A DNA stretch of 64,000 bases, from positions 16,075-80,074 of the forward strand of contig CAYQQR010000014.1 in the NCBI GenBank assembly GCA_964420035.1, given 5' to 3'. Under the pieces are notes generated by a model. That model did no database searches. It was not told the DNA's origin and saw nothing but the letters and a program-made list of their open reading frames with translations. Positions 1-8,405 of the stretch are shown one piece after another (position 1 is the stretch's first letter; each line of letters starts with the position of its first letter). The stretch is from CAYQQR01 sp964420035. GTDB lineage: Bacteria; Bacteroidota; Bacteroidia; Bacteroidales; SM23-62. Made by a program: the position numbers and the translations under genes.

Positions 1-1
1 G

Positions 2-133
2 GATACAGCTTATGAAGCCGAGAAAAAAGCATATCCCAAACGATCCCTTATCGTAGTTGCTTCCACATTATCCACTTTTCTTTTGGCGGTCATTCTCATG
101 CTTTTATTCGACGGAATTCGCAGGAGAATTTAA
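2..133 (+). CDS. C-terminal end of a Wzz-like chain-length determinant protein (partial)
   Basis: The window opens inside a gene; 43 codons and a TAA remain. They read as a charged stretch (AYEAEKKAYPKRSL) followed by one hydrophobic segment of about 20 residues and a short basic tail ending RRRI. A proline/arginine stretch leading into a final membrane helix is how Wzz/GNVR-type polysaccharide co-polymerases end, and the next gene is an O-antigen ligase/polymerase four bases into the same transcript (TAAATG), which fits. The family assignment rests on this tail and the neighbour only; the catalytic or oligomerisation part is outside the window. Confidence 0.6.
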   Translation, partial: DTAYEAEKKAYPKRSLIVVASTLSTFLLAVILMLLFDGIRRRI

Positions 134-1597
134 ATGGATCTCAGTATAAAGAAAAATACCCTTTGGATCTGGGTGGGCAGTATGCTGTTTATTGCCATGA
201 ACACCTACCTGATTGCCCAGGAATTTTATTATTTCATGTTCATTCCCTTTTTCCTGCTGCTGGGGATACTGGGCATTTTTTACCTGGACCTGGTTTGGTA
301 TCTGATCGTCTTCTTTACCCCCTTATCGCTGAAACTATCCTTTTTCATCTCCAATACCGACTTTGATCTGTTTCTTCCCAGCGAGCCCTTGATGATAGCA
401 ACTTTGGTCCTTGTCATTCTGAAATTGCTCTGGGAGCGTAAATTCGATTCTAAGATCCTGGGTCACCCCGTTAGTGTTATCATTCTTTTGCAACTGGCAT
501 GGATCTTTATCACCAGTATTACCAGCAGCATGCCCCTGGTGTCGTTTAAGTTCCTTTTTGCCCGGTTGTGGTTTGTTGTGGTGTTCTATTTTCTTGCCTC
601 TCATATCTTTTCGAAAACCGATAACATCCGACGCTTTTTCTGGATGTATATCATTCCTTTCACAGGCGTGATCATTTACACCCTGGCAAGGCACGCGGGG
701 AGGGGACTAACCAACCAGCAGGCTTCTCATTCTGCCGTAAATCCCTTTTACAATGATCATACGGTCTATGGTGCCATTCTGGCTCTTTTTCTGCCGGTTA
801 TTATCGGATTGATCGTTTTAAACCGTGACGAAGACTGGAGAAAGAAGACGGCACTCTGGTTTTTGTTATTTCTTTTCATAATAGCCACCGTGTTTTCCTA
901 TACCCGTGCGGCCTGGGTCAGCGTACTGGGGGCCCTGGCTACCTGGGCAATCATCAAGCTTAAGATCAAATTCAAATACCTGGTCTTTTTTACCCTCGTC
1001 ATCGGTGTGTTCCTGTATTCTTACAGAACGGAGATACTGATACAGCTGGAACAGAATAAAACAGTCTCCTCCGGCGATTTACAGGAACATGTGCAGTCCA
1101 TTTCCAACATCGCCAACGATGCTTCCAATCTTGAGCGCCTGAACCGTTGGGCTTCTGCATTGAGGATGTATGAGGAAAGGCCGCTTTTTGGCTGGGGACC
1201 GGGAACCTACCAGTTTCAGTATGCCCCTTTCCAGTTTTCCCATGAAAAGACCATTATCAGCACCAATGCCGGTGATATGGGCAATGCCCATTCAGAATAT
1301 ATAGGACCTTTGAGCGAACAGGGCCTCCCGGGCATGATCCTGATGCTCTTACTGGTGATAACGGTTATTGTAACCGGATTGAGGGTTTATTCCAATGCCA
1401 GCAATAAGAGAATCCGTGTGCTCGCGCTGTCCACCTTAACCGGGTTGATCACTTACTTCATCCACGGTTGCTTGAATAATTTCCTGGACACCGATAAAGC
1501 ATCCGTGCCTTTCTGGGGATTTATAGCCGTATTGGTGGTTTTGGACTTATATTACAGGGAAGATACGAAAAGGGTCAGCTCCTCTCAGAACCCATGA
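134..1597 (+). CDS. O-antigen ligase/polymerase family membrane protein (Wzy_C)
   Basis: A 487-residue, strongly hydrophobic protein with about 11-12 predicted membrane helices. Near residue 352 it has GWGPGTYQF and near residue 382 NAHSEYIGPLSEQGLPG, the conserved large periplasmic-loop signature (GxGxGxF, then NAHNxxL...GxxG) of the WaaL/Wzy/PglL superfamily, which transfers or polymerises lipid-linked O-antigen repeat units on the periplasmic side of the inner membrane. ATG lies directly after the stop of the Wzz-like gene, so the two are probably translationally coupled and share a surface-polysaccharide function. WaaL ligase, Wzy polymerase and PglL oligosaccharyltransferase cannot be told apart from sequence alone. 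The last 23 bases overlap the convergent phosphatase gene. Confidence 0.85.
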   Translation: MDLSIKKNTLWIWVGSMLFIAMNTYLIAQEFYYFMFIPFFLLLGILGIFYLDLVWYLIVFFTPLSLKLSFFISNTDFDLFLPSEPLMIATLVLVILKLLWERKFDSKILGHPVSVIILLQLAWIFITSITSSMPLVSFKFLFARLWFVVVFYFLASHIFSKTDNIRRFFWMYIIPFTGVIIYTLARHAGRGLTNQQASHSAVNPFYNDHTVYGAILALFLPVIIGLIVLNRDEDWRKKTALWFLLFLFIIATVFSYTRAAWVSVLGALATWAIIKLKIKFKYLVFFTLVIGVFLYSYRTEILIQLEQNKTVSSGDLQEHVQSISNIANDASNLERLNRWASALRMYEERPLFGWGPGTYQFQYAPFQFSHEKTIISTNAGDMGNAHSEYIGPLSEQGLPGMILMLLLVITVIVTGLRVYSNASNKRIRVLALSTLTGLITYFIHGCLNNFLDTDKASVPFWGFIAVLVVLDLYYREDTKRVSSSQNP

Positions 1598-2819
1598 TCT
1601 CCAGGCCAAGGATGGTAATGTCATCAAAGATCCGGTTAGTGCCAGAGAGGATTTTGAGATCTTCGATTACGTCCTGTATATTTTGGGACATGGTATCCTG
1701 GTTTCTCAGATGAGATTCTATAATCCGGGTACCCACTTCGACTTCATCTTCACTGACCAGCTCGACCAGTCCGTCGGTATAACAAAAGAGTTTGGCATTC
1801 TCGTTTACCTTCAGGGTAAGGGAGCTTATTTCAGGTATCTCATCGAGCATTCCAATACCAACGGTATTGCTTTCCAGAAATGTTAACTCACCGCTTTGCT
1901 GCCCATACAAAATAGGGGGGTTGTGTGCGGCATTGATGTATTCGAGTTCCCTTGTTTCATAATTGAACTTAGCCAGAAATAGTGTGATGAAGCGTTCCCC
2001 CTTTGTACTTTTCATAACGCGTTCATTCAGTCTTTCGACGAGTTGAGGCAAAGGGAGTTCAGCGGTAAACATTGCCTGGAGGTTAGCCTGGAAATTCGAC
2101 ATCAGGAGGGCGGCTGAAATTCCCTTTCCGGAAACATCAGCAACACAGAATCCCACTTCCTTTTCGTTCAGGGTAATGCAATCGTAATAATCGCCTCCCA
2201 CCTCATAATGCGGCTGATAGAATGCAGTAACTTTGACAAAGTCGTTGTTGGGTAAAGAAAGTGCATCGGGGATCAGCATATTCTGCATTTTCGAGGCAAG
2301 TTCCAGCTCGCGCCGGATGGCCTCCTGGCGCAGACTTTCTTCAAACAAGCGAATGTTTTCTATAGCAACAATAATGATGTTGGAGAGGGTTTGAATGAAA
2401 TGAAGATGTTTGATGATGGGACTGACCCCTTCTGCTTCTTCATCAATATCACCGATCAGTACAAAAGCTGTTGTGGTGTCTTTGGAAATTACCGGTATGA
2501 CAATATCAAATTCCGAAAGGTGTTCATTGGGGTAGGATGTTACCGGGGTTATCTCGTTAAATGGCAGCAGGTCCTTTTTTACATCTATGATTTCCGAGCA
2601 ATCGTTGTGCAAACCGGATGTAAATATACATTCCCATCCTTCACTGTATTTATAGATGGCAATCTTACCAATGTTCAAATCCTCTTTCAGTATCTTTTCA
2701 TAGCGTTGCAGGAGATTATCGATGGCCAGGTTTTCATTAATGGCCATGGTCACTTCCAGCAGGGCATTCAACTTGAAGGTTGAAAGCTTAAGACGATCCA
2801 GAGAGGCTTTTTTAGACAT
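1575..2819 (-). CDS. GAF-domain SpoIIE/RsbU-type serine phosphatase
   Basis: A 414-residue soluble protein. Residues about 18-160 look like a GAF sensor domain, followed by a linker helix (about 160-182) and a PP2C-like SpoIIE domain. Metal-binding motifs are intact: GGDYYD at 208-213, VADVSGKG at 226-233, YTDGL near 345 and DDIT near 397. Such phosphatases dephosphorylate anti-anti-sigma (STAS) proteins in partner-switching stress cascades; no anti-sigma or STAS gene is nearby, so the target is unknown. No membrane segment is visible, so a cytoplasmic signal is inferred. It is convergent with, and overlaps, the O-antigen ligase gene by 23 bases. Confidence 0.9.
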   Translation of the reverse strand: MSKKASLDRLKLSTFKLNALLEVTMAINENLAIDNLLQRYEKILKEDLNIGKIAIYKYSEGWECIFTSGLHNDCSEIIDVKKDLLPFNEITPVTSYPNEHLSEFDIVIPVISKDTTTAFVLIGDIDEEAEGVSPIIKHLHFIQTLSNIIIVAIENIRLFEESLRQEAIRRELELASKMQNMLIPDALSLPNNDFVKVTAFYQPHYEVGGDYYDCITLNEKEVGFCVADVSGKGISAALLMSNFQANLQAMFTAELPLPQLVERLNERVMKSTKGERFITLFLAKFNYETRELEYINAAHNPPILYGQQSGELTFLESNTVGIGMLDEIPEISSLTLKVNENAKLFCYTDGLVELVSEDEVEVGTRIIESHLRNQDTMSQNIQDVIEDLKILSGTNRIFDDITILGLEIMGSERS

Positions 2820-2846
2820 TTATGTGTTTATGATTATTGCCTGAAC

Positions 2847-3416
2847 TTATTCCTTAACCCGTTCAACATAAGTGCCGGTGCGGGTATCGACCTTTATTTT
2901 TTCACCCGTGTTGATGAAAATGGGCACGTTAATGCTGGCCCCTGTTTCCAGGGTGGCAGGTTTCAAGGCGGTACCTGAACTCGTGTCTCCCTTCACCCCC
3001 GGTTCGGTATAACTTACTTCAAGGTTCACGAATGGGGGCAATTCACAGCTGAGCGGAGTCTCCGTATCGGCGTGGTAAATGATCTCTACTTCCTGTCCTT
3101 CCTTAAGAAATCCGGGGGCATCAACCATTTGTTCCTGTATGCTGATCTGTTCATAGCTGTCCATGTTCATGAAGTGGTAGCCCAGATCATCGGCATATAA
3201 AAATTGGTGGGGACGACGTTCAACCCTCGCCGTTGTAATTTTATGTCCGGCCGGAAAGGTGTTTTCAATGACTTTGCCCGTTGTCAGACTCTTGAGTTTG
3301 GTCCGGACAAAGGCTGCTCCTTTTCCTGGTTTGACATGCTGAAATTCAACAACGGCATACAGATCATTATTAAACTCAATGCACAATCCGTTTCTGATGT
3401 CCGCGGTGGTAGCCAT
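2847..3416 (-). CDS. efp: Translation elongation factor P
   Basis: A 189-residue protein starting MATTADIRNG, with the KOW-like domain I followed by two OB-fold domains (GQEVEIIYHADTETPL, then GDTSSGTALKPATLETG and VPIFINTGEKIKVDTRTG). EF-P relieves ribosome stalling at polyproline stretches. The loop that reaches the peptidyl-transferase centre reads KPGKGAAF with Lys32 at the tip, the position that is beta-lysylated in E. coli-type EF-P; no modification enzyme is in the window. The open frame extends 16 codons upstream, but that extension (MSSFSVFLKSEPIFFS) is not EF-P-like, and the ATG at 3416 gives the family length. Confidence 0.96.
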   Translation of the reverse strand: MATTADIRNGLCIEFNNDLYAVVEFQHVKPGKGAAFVRTKLKSLTTGKVIENTFPAGHKITTARVERRPHQFLYADDLGYHFMNMDSYEQISIQEQMVDAPGFLKEGQEVEIIYHADTETPLSCELPPFVNLEVSYTEPGVKGDTSSGTALKPATLETGASINVPIFINTGEKIKVDTRTGTYVERVKE

Positions 3417-3440
3417 GGAAAAAAATATCGGTTCAGACTT

Positions 3441-3448
3441 CAAAAATA
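3441..3448 (-). promoter_or_regulatory. Possible -7 element for efp
   Basis: On the minus strand TATTTTTG fits the Bacteroidetes -7 consensus TAnnTTTG and lies 25 bases ahead of the efp ATG. I see no TTG at the usual 18-21 base distance upstream, so this is a half match. It also argues that the 16-codon upstream extension of the open frame is leader rather than protein. Confidence 0.35.
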
Positions 3449-3465
3449 CAGAAAATGAGGACAAG

Positions 3466-4200
3466 CTAATACTTTAAACCCGAATAATCGATCAGGTCAC
3501 ATTTCAGTGATCCCACAATCAGATCGAATTTGATGCGTATGGGTACCCGGTTATAATCGTTCGAGAGCCAGATGGTCATATCATCTTCGGATTCGAAAAT
3601 CCTGCCGGGCTCAACGTAGGGGACCAGTTTAATACAATTGTATTTGCCCATTTTGGTTCGAATGGTTTCTATCCCCCGGTAACGCATATCGAAGGGAAAG
3701 ACCTCATCATCGAACCAGGTGGTGATATCAATGACCTCGTTGTATTCCAGCTTGCTGAAGTCATAATTCCGCAGGTAATAAAAGACGGTCACCATATCCA
3801 TAATATCCGGTGGTACTTCATGCTCTCCCGAGTTAACAGAAAATACCCGGTTATTGGCATGATCATAATCCACCTCATCATACTTTTCATATTTCCCTTC
3901 GTGAATGTCCCTGATGGAACGAAATGGCAGTATCTTATCCGGGTCGAAATAAGCTTCGTAGGCGTCCCTGACCTTATAAAGAATGTCGGCCACACCGATG
4001 GAACGCGCCTCCATTCTGGCGTGGTATGCCCTTTGGCCCTTAAATTGGGCTTCCCTGAGGGAAGTCTCAACAATACCCCCGTTCAGGGGACCGAAAAAAA
4101 TGATGAATTTCATTTTTTCCCCCGGCACAAAATTGTTCTGTGATTTTGCCGGCAAGGAACCTGGCAGTAAAAAAACCAGTATGATGAAAAGATAACGCAT
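3466..4200 (-). CDS. DUF3108 domain protein, exported
   Basis: A 244-residue protein with an N-terminal signal peptide (MRYLFIILVFLLPGSLPAKSQ, cleavage expected near residue 20). The body matches the DUF3108 pattern: a beta-rich domain beginning FVPGEKMKFIIFFGPLNGG and containing VRDAYEAYFDPDKILPFRS, then KYNCIKLVPYVEPGRIF and DDMTIWLSNDYNRVPIRI. Members are periplasmic or envelope proteins of unproven function, often next to envelope genes. It sits between tsaB and efp on the same strand; the 107-base gap upstream contains a palindromic repeat, so it may have its own promoter. Confidence 0.8.
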   Translation of the reverse strand: MRYLFIILVFLLPGSLPAKSQNNFVPGEKMKFIIFFGPLNGGIVETSLREAQFKGQRAYHARMEARSIGVADILYKVRDAYEAYFDPDKILPFRSIRDIHEGKYEKYDEVDYDHANNRVFSVNSGEHEVPPDIMDMVTVFYYLRNYDFSKLEYNEVIDITTWFDDEVFPFDMRYRGIETIRTKMGKYNCIKLVPYVEPGRIFESEDDMTIWLSNDYNRVPIRIKFDLIVGSLKCDLIDYSGLKY

Positions 4201-4274
4201 ATGTTTTTATCGATATGTTACCAAATACCATGCCCAACGAACCAACGAACCAGTGAACCAATGAACGAACCAAA

Positions 4275-4295
4275 CCTGCCTGCCGGACAGGCAGG
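4275..4295. repeat. Short palindromic repeat between tsaB and the DUF3108 gene
   Basis: CCTGCCTG, five bases, CAGGCAGG: an 8-bp perfect inverted repeat. Around it, 4229-4320 is made of degenerate GAACCA/GAACGAACC/GGAACC words, a low-complexity pattern typical of intergenic Bacteroidetes DNA. It could act as a transcription attenuator between tsaB and the DUF3108 gene, but there is no T-tract, so I call it only a repeat. Confidence 0.6.
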
Positions 4296-4307
4296 GAACC
4301 AGGGAAC

Positions 4308-5018
4308 TCAGGAACCCAGGAACTTCCTGGGTTTGGTCGCCTGAAAATCCTTCAGATAAAAAGGCTCAAAATAAGCAATATCCTCAAATTTACCTTCCCG
4401 GAAAAGTTCCCAGGCCAGCGAGGGCATATACCGGGCATGGGGCAGAAGTTCTTTCAGGTACAACGCGTTTGGATGATCAATACTTTGACTTATCTTGGCG
4501 GCCCCGGAACCGCAAAAAATGACGCGTCGCTCATGAAGCAGGTCTTTGAAGCTGGAGGGTTCTATGATTAAGGGACCGGACTCTTTGAATGGATGGAGAT
4601 CCTTATTGAAAAGCGCGTAATACACTTCCATTCTTCTGGCATCCATTGCCGGGCAGATCAATATCTCCTCATCCTTCTCCGCGGTAAGTTCACTGGCTAC
4701 CTTCAGGGCCGCAAAGGCGATGATCTCGAGGGTATCCACGGCCACAATGGGGATATTCCAGGCATAAGCCATAGCCTTAGCTGTGGAAACGCCTATTCGC
4801 AGACCGGTATAGGAACCGGGTCCGATGCTCACTGCAATGGCGCCGGGTTTATTTTTGTCTGGCTTGCTTTTTTCCAGTACTTCTTCAATGAGCAGGGTCA
4901 GCCTTTTGGCATGAGAGCGTTCTTCTTTGCTTTCCGCGACAGCGATCAGTCGATCCTGGTCGGATATGCCAACGGAGCATACTTTCTCTGAGGTTTCAAG
5001 ATGCAGTATGGTTGCCAA
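4308..5018 (-). CDS. tsaB: tRNA threonylcarbamoyladenosine biosynthesis protein TsaB
   Basis: A 236-residue ASKHA-fold protein. The N-terminus ILHLETSEKVCSVGI is the phosphate-1 region, and GPGSYTGLRIGVSTAKAMAY near residues 67-86 is the TsaB signature. TsaB is the scaffold subunit that pairs with TsaD in transferring the threonylcarbamoyl group to A37 of ANN-decoding tRNAs; TsaD and TsaE are not here. The open frame begins with TTG (MATILHLETS when read as Met), and GGAAAA eight bases upstream may serve as ribosome binding site. It follows the efflux adaptor gene by five bases and is probably co-transcribed with it. Confidence 0.93.
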   Translation of the reverse strand: MATILHLETSEKVCSVGISDQDRLIAVAESKEERSHAKRLTLLIEEVLEKSKPDKNKPGAIAVSIGPGSYTGLRIGVSTAKAMAYAWNIPIVAVDTLEIIAFAALKVASELTAEKDEEILICPAMDARRMEVYYALFNKDLHPFKESGPLIIEPSSFKDLLHERRVIFCGSGAAKISQSIDHPNALYLKELLPHARYMPSLAWELFREGKFEDIAYFEPFYLKDFQATKPRKFLGS

Positions 5019-5023
5019 ATCTT

Positions 5024-6310
5024 CTATTTTCCTTTGAACAATGATTTTTCCGGAACAACTTCCACGAGGCTTCCCGGTTCCAGTCGTCTCGAAATGGCGT
5101 TATAGGGTGCCGTAATAACTTCTTCTCCCGCTTTCAGTCCCTCCCGGATTTCAATGAAATTATTATCCTGTATACCGGTCTTTACAATCCTGAATTCCGC
5201 TTTCTGATCTTCACCCGGCAGGAATACCACCTCGAGTTCATCGACCCTATCTTCATCTATTAATTCGGCGAGGGTGGAATCGAACTTGGCCAGCAAGGAA
5301 TCAGCACGGGTCGTAACCGCCTGAATGGGAATACTGATGACACTATCCCGTGTTTCGGTTTGGATATCTACATTGGCACTCATTCCTGGTCTGAAAGGAT
5401 TCAGGTTATTCTCATTTATCAGATGCGCGTAGGAGCTTTCAAGGAGTAATACCTTGACTTCAAAGTTTGTAACCTGATCGGCGCTCAAACCGGTTGTGAT
5501 AGCTGAATTGGCGATCTGGGTGACCACACCCCTGAATTTTTCATCCAGGTAGGCATCTACTTCAATAAAGGCCGTGTCGTACATGCTGACCCGGACAATG
5601 TCGTTTTCATTGACTTCAACCAAAACTTCCATCCTGGAAAGATCTGCAATGGTCATCAGGGGCGTTCCCGACATCAGTTCGGTACCTACAACCCTTTCTC
5701 CCCGTTCAATATTCAGTTTTGATATGGTTCCTGCCATGGGCGCGTAAATGCTGGTCTTGAGCAAATTCTCCTCGGCTTCAGCCAGGGCCGCTTCAGCACT
5801 TTTAACAGAATATTTGGCGGCATCAACTTCCGCTTTGGCTACCAGGTAAGCTGCCTCGGCATCCTCATATTCGGCCTGGGAAATGGTCCGTTCTTCCCAT
5901 AGTTTCCCGGATCGTTTATAAGACAGTTCGGCCTTCAGAAATTGTGCCTGAACCTGTGCCAAACGGGCTTTGGATGAATTCAGGGAGGCCATGGTCCTGT
6001 CCCGAATCGAAATGTAGGTATCGGGCTTAATCTTTAAAAGGAACTCGCCTACTTCGACTTTATCACCTTCCTTGACAGCCAGCTCAACGATCTCACCGGA
6101 TACGTCCGGAGAAATTTCCACTTCTATTTCTGGTTGAATTTTACCACTGGCCGTAATGGTTTCCGTGATGGTTCTTTTTATGACCTTTTCAACCGCTACC
6201 TTGATGGTGTCTTCCTGGCCAAACCAACCTGCTTTTTTGCCTGCAATGGCCAAAATCAGCAGGATTATGAACAGGATAACAATATATCTGAAAAGTTTCT
6301 TTGATTTCAT
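5024..6310 (-). CDS. RND/ABC efflux periplasmic adaptor (MacA/HlyD family)
   Basis: A 428-residue membrane fusion protein: one N-terminal membrane helix (about residues 7-24), a biotinyl-lipoyl half-domain (SGEIVELAVKEGDKVEVGEF), an alpha-helical coiled-coil hairpin of about 80 residues rich in Ala/Glu/Lys, the second lipoyl half (APMAGTISKLNIERGERVVG) and beta-barrel and membrane-proximal domains. Adaptors of this type join an inner-membrane pump to a TolC channel. The TolC-like gene is immediately upstream, but no RND or MacB-like permease follows; tsaB comes next. The pump must be encoded elsewhere or to the right of the operon in an ancestor. Confidence 0.9.
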   Translation of the reverse strand: MKSKKLFRYIVILFIILLILAIAGKKAGWFGQEDTIKVAVEKVIKRTITETITASGKIQPEIEVEISPDVSGEIVELAVKEGDKVEVGEFLLKIKPDTYISIRDRTMASLNSSKARLAQVQAQFLKAELSYKRSGKLWEERTISQAEYEDAEAAYLVAKAEVDAAKYSVKSAEAALAEAEENLLKTSIYAPMAGTISKLNIERGERVVGTELMSGTPLMTIADLSRMEVLVEVNENDIVRVSMYDTAFIEVDAYLDEKFRGVVTQIANSAITTGLSADQVTNFEVKVLLLESSYAHLINENNLNPFRPGMSANVDIQTETRDSVISIPIQAVTTRADSLLAKFDSTLAELIDEDRVDELEVVFLPGEDQKAEFRIVKTGIQDNNFIEIREGLKAGEEVITAPYNAISRRLEPGSLVEVVPEKSLFKGK

Positions 6311-6324
6311 GGTCAGCCGGATCT

Positions 6325-7713
6325 TTATAAAGCTATTGGGTTACCCCTGTAGAAGTCAAGTATCTTGGTTTTAAAAATGTATTCGTATTTGGCCTGGAGC
6401 AGGTCAGATTCGGTGTTGCTGAGCTGTGTCTTTGCCGTATTATACTCCACTGCATTGACCAGTCCGACTTCAAAACGCTGCTCTGTATATTTAAAGGATT
6501 CTTTTACGGCAGTTAATGTGGATACGGAAACATGATATTTCTTCTGTGCTGCCAGGGCATCGGCATAGGCCTGCTGGATGTCTTTCAGTAACAGTTGGCG
6601 TGTGTTTTGGAGGCTTAACTGAGCGTTCCTGAGATTCAGTTCCGCATTTTTAATGTTGTTGTTCACCTGCCAGCCGTTGAAAATGGGGATGGACAGACCG
6701 AAGGTCAGAACCGTGGTTTGAAAATCCTTAAACTGATCAAACATGGGGTATTCATTTGAGTACACCGGTACGGGAAAAACGCCTGCACTGTCGATACCGA
6801 TCTGCCTTTGTCTGAAATCATAATAGCTGGTGAAATAGACGGCCGAAAGGCTTAAGGAAGGACTGCGTCCCCCTTTGGCCAGGACCAGGTCTTTTTCGGC
6901 TACATCTTTATTCAACTCGGCAGATTTAATCCGGGGCATGATCTCCATAGCCTCCCGGTAGGTTTCCCTAACGGAGAAAAGCAGTTCCGAATCATCGATG
7001 CTCGCGAAAACGGGAATTTCGATTTCGAAACCTGCAATGGAATCAAGGTCCAGTATCTGGGCCAGGTTCAGGTAAGAGAGATCAAGCTGGTTGCGGGCCT
7101 CGACCAATTGTAGTTCTTCTGAGGCTGCCTGGGCCTGGATCTCCAGCAAACGGCCCCGTGCCAGGCTTCCCGCATCCACCAGCTTACGGGTGCGTTCAAC
7201 CTGTTGCCGTGTTATTTCCAGTTGTTTTTCAGCCGTATTGACCAGTTCAATGTTGAAAAGAATTTGAAGGTAGGCGGCTGCAATGTTCAGCGAAATATCG
7301 TTTTTCAGTTTTTCCAGGTCCTGAAAACTTGCCAGAAGATTCAGTTCGTTTCGCCTGATGGTGTTGAGTTGCCTGAAACCGTTGAACAGGGTGAGATTGC
7401 TTCTCAGGTTCACATCCAGGGAAGTGGTGTTTTGATTCTGTTCAACACTGAAGGATTGTTCATCCCGGGCAAGGCCGAAAGAATAGGCGAGATTGCTTCC
7501 GGCATTGAGATCGGGTAAAAGGTTGATCTTTGATCGGGTATAATCATTGCTGTTGATCTCAGTCAGTATCTCCTGCTGCTTGATCTGAATGTTGTTCTCC
7601 ATGGCATAATCGATGCAGTCTTTCAATGACCAGGGTTCCTGGGCATAGCTGCCCGCAATGCTTAAAAAGGAGGAAAAGAAAAGAAATAGCTTTTTGGTTG
7701 GCTTGCTTAGCAT
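6325..7713 (-). CDS. TolC-family outer membrane efflux protein
   Basis: A 462-residue protein with a signal peptide (about 1-24, ending SIAGSYAQ) and two repeated outer membrane efflux domains. Typical family words are PWSLKDCIDYAMENNIQIKQ at the mature N-terminus, LNLLASFQDLEKLKNDI in the first helical repeat and LRNAQLSLQNTRQLLLKDI in the second, with TFGLSIPIFNGWQVNNNI before it. It would form the trimeric outer membrane channel for the adaptor encoded 14 bases downstream. First gene of the minus-strand run; a good promoter is visible at 7740-7768. Confidence 0.93.
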   Translation of the reverse strand: MLSKPTKKLFLFFSSFLSIAGSYAQEPWSLKDCIDYAMENNIQIKQQEILTEINSNDYTRSKINLLPDLNAGSNLAYSFGLARDEQSFSVEQNQNTTSLDVNLRSNLTLFNGFRQLNTIRRNELNLLASFQDLEKLKNDISLNIAAAYLQILFNIELVNTAEKQLEITRQQVERTRKLVDAGSLARGRLLEIQAQAASEELQLVEARNQLDLSYLNLAQILDLDSIAGFEIEIPVFASIDDSELLFSVRETYREAMEIMPRIKSAELNKDVAEKDLVLAKGGRSPSLSLSAVYFTSYYDFRQRQIGIDSAGVFPVPVYSNEYPMFDQFKDFQTTVLTFGLSIPIFNGWQVNNNIKNAELNLRNAQLSLQNTRQLLLKDIQQAYADALAAQKKYHVSVSTLTAVKESFKYTEQRFEVGLVNAVEYNTAKTQLSNTESDLLQAKYEYIFKTKILDFYRGNPIAL

Positions 7714-7739
7714 GGTTTTAGAGAAATAAAAAGAATTAA

Positions 7740-7768
7740 CAAAGATAATCCGATGCTGTAAAACTCAA
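7740..7768 (-). promoter_or_regulatory. Bacteroidetes-type promoter of the tolC-like operon
   Basis: Minus strand: TTG (7768-7766), 18 bases, then TATCTTTG (7747-7740), an exact match to TAnnTTTG. The predicted transcript starts near 7733, giving a leader of about 20 bases before the ATG at 7713. Confidence 0.6.
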
Positions 7769-7793
7769 CCTAAAAAGGCTGAAATATTTGCTG

Positions 7794-7801
7794 TAGATTT
7801 G
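7794..7801 (+). promoter_or_regulatory. -7 element of the ygjP-like gene, nearly leaderless
   Basis: TAGATTTG is an exact TAnnTTTG match and ends only four bases before the ATG at 7806. With the usual start 4-7 bases downstream of the element, transcription would begin at or within a few bases of the start codon. No clear TTG is seen 18-21 bases upstream, so the match is partial. Confidence 0.4.
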
Positions 7802-7805
7802 CATC

Positions 7806-8390
7806 ATGAATTGGGAAAAGACTATTGAGGACATAGGTCCGGTACATTTCAGAAAGAGTAAAAAGGCAAGCAGAATTTCTATAAGAATCAGGCCTTTTCA
7901 TCCGGTAGAAGTCATACTACCCTGTTATTCCAGTCGTTGTGCAGGGGAAAGATTTGTGCGACGGAAAACTTCCTGGATACAGAATACACTTGATAAAGTT
8001 CAGCATCGAAACAACGGACAAATGGTCCTGGAAAAACATCCTGAATATGAAAAGATTATTGTGGGTTGGAGAAAAGAAGCACGGGATTATTTGCCGGCCA
8101 GGGTACATGAATTGGCCCTGCGTAACAATTTTCACTACAGTAAAGTCTCACTCCGGAATAACCGGAGCCGGTGGGGCAGCTGTTCCCATAAAAACAATAT
8201 CAGCCTGAATATCCGCCTGATGAGACTCCCCGGGCACCTGACCGACTATGTGATACTGCATGAATTGGTTCATACCGTACATAAGAATCACGGGAAGGAA
8301 TTCTGGAGCCTGCTTGAAAAAATTACCGGAAATGCCAGGGGTTTGGACCGGGAATTAAGTCAGAATCATCCGGAGTTGATTGAAGATTGA
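7806..8390 (+). CDS. YgjP-like zinc metallopeptidase (M48/DUF45)
   Basis: A 194-residue protein with the YgjP plan: an N-terminal strand-rich part (RKSKKASRISIRI, then ERFVRRKTSWIQ), SRWGSCSHKNNISLNIRL at about 121-138, and the zinc site HELVH at 152-156 with the third histidine in KNHGKEFW (His162). Members are SprT-like predicted peptidases found beside hsdR genes or alone; the substrate is unknown. It is somewhat shorter than the usual 230 or so residues, because the region between the N-terminal part and SRWGSC is compact. Divergent from the tolC operon. Confidence 0.88.
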   Translation: MNWEKTIEDIGPVHFRKSKKASRISIRIRPFHPVEVILPCYSSRCAGERFVRRKTSWIQNTLDKVQHRNNGQMVLEKHPEYEKIIVGWRKEARDYLPARVHELALRNNFHYSKVSLRNNRSRWGSCSHKNNISLNIRLMRLPGHLTDYVILHELVHTVHKNHGKEFWSLLEKITGNARGLDRELSQNHPELIED

Positions 8391-8405
8391 AGATGATATA
8401 TGAAT

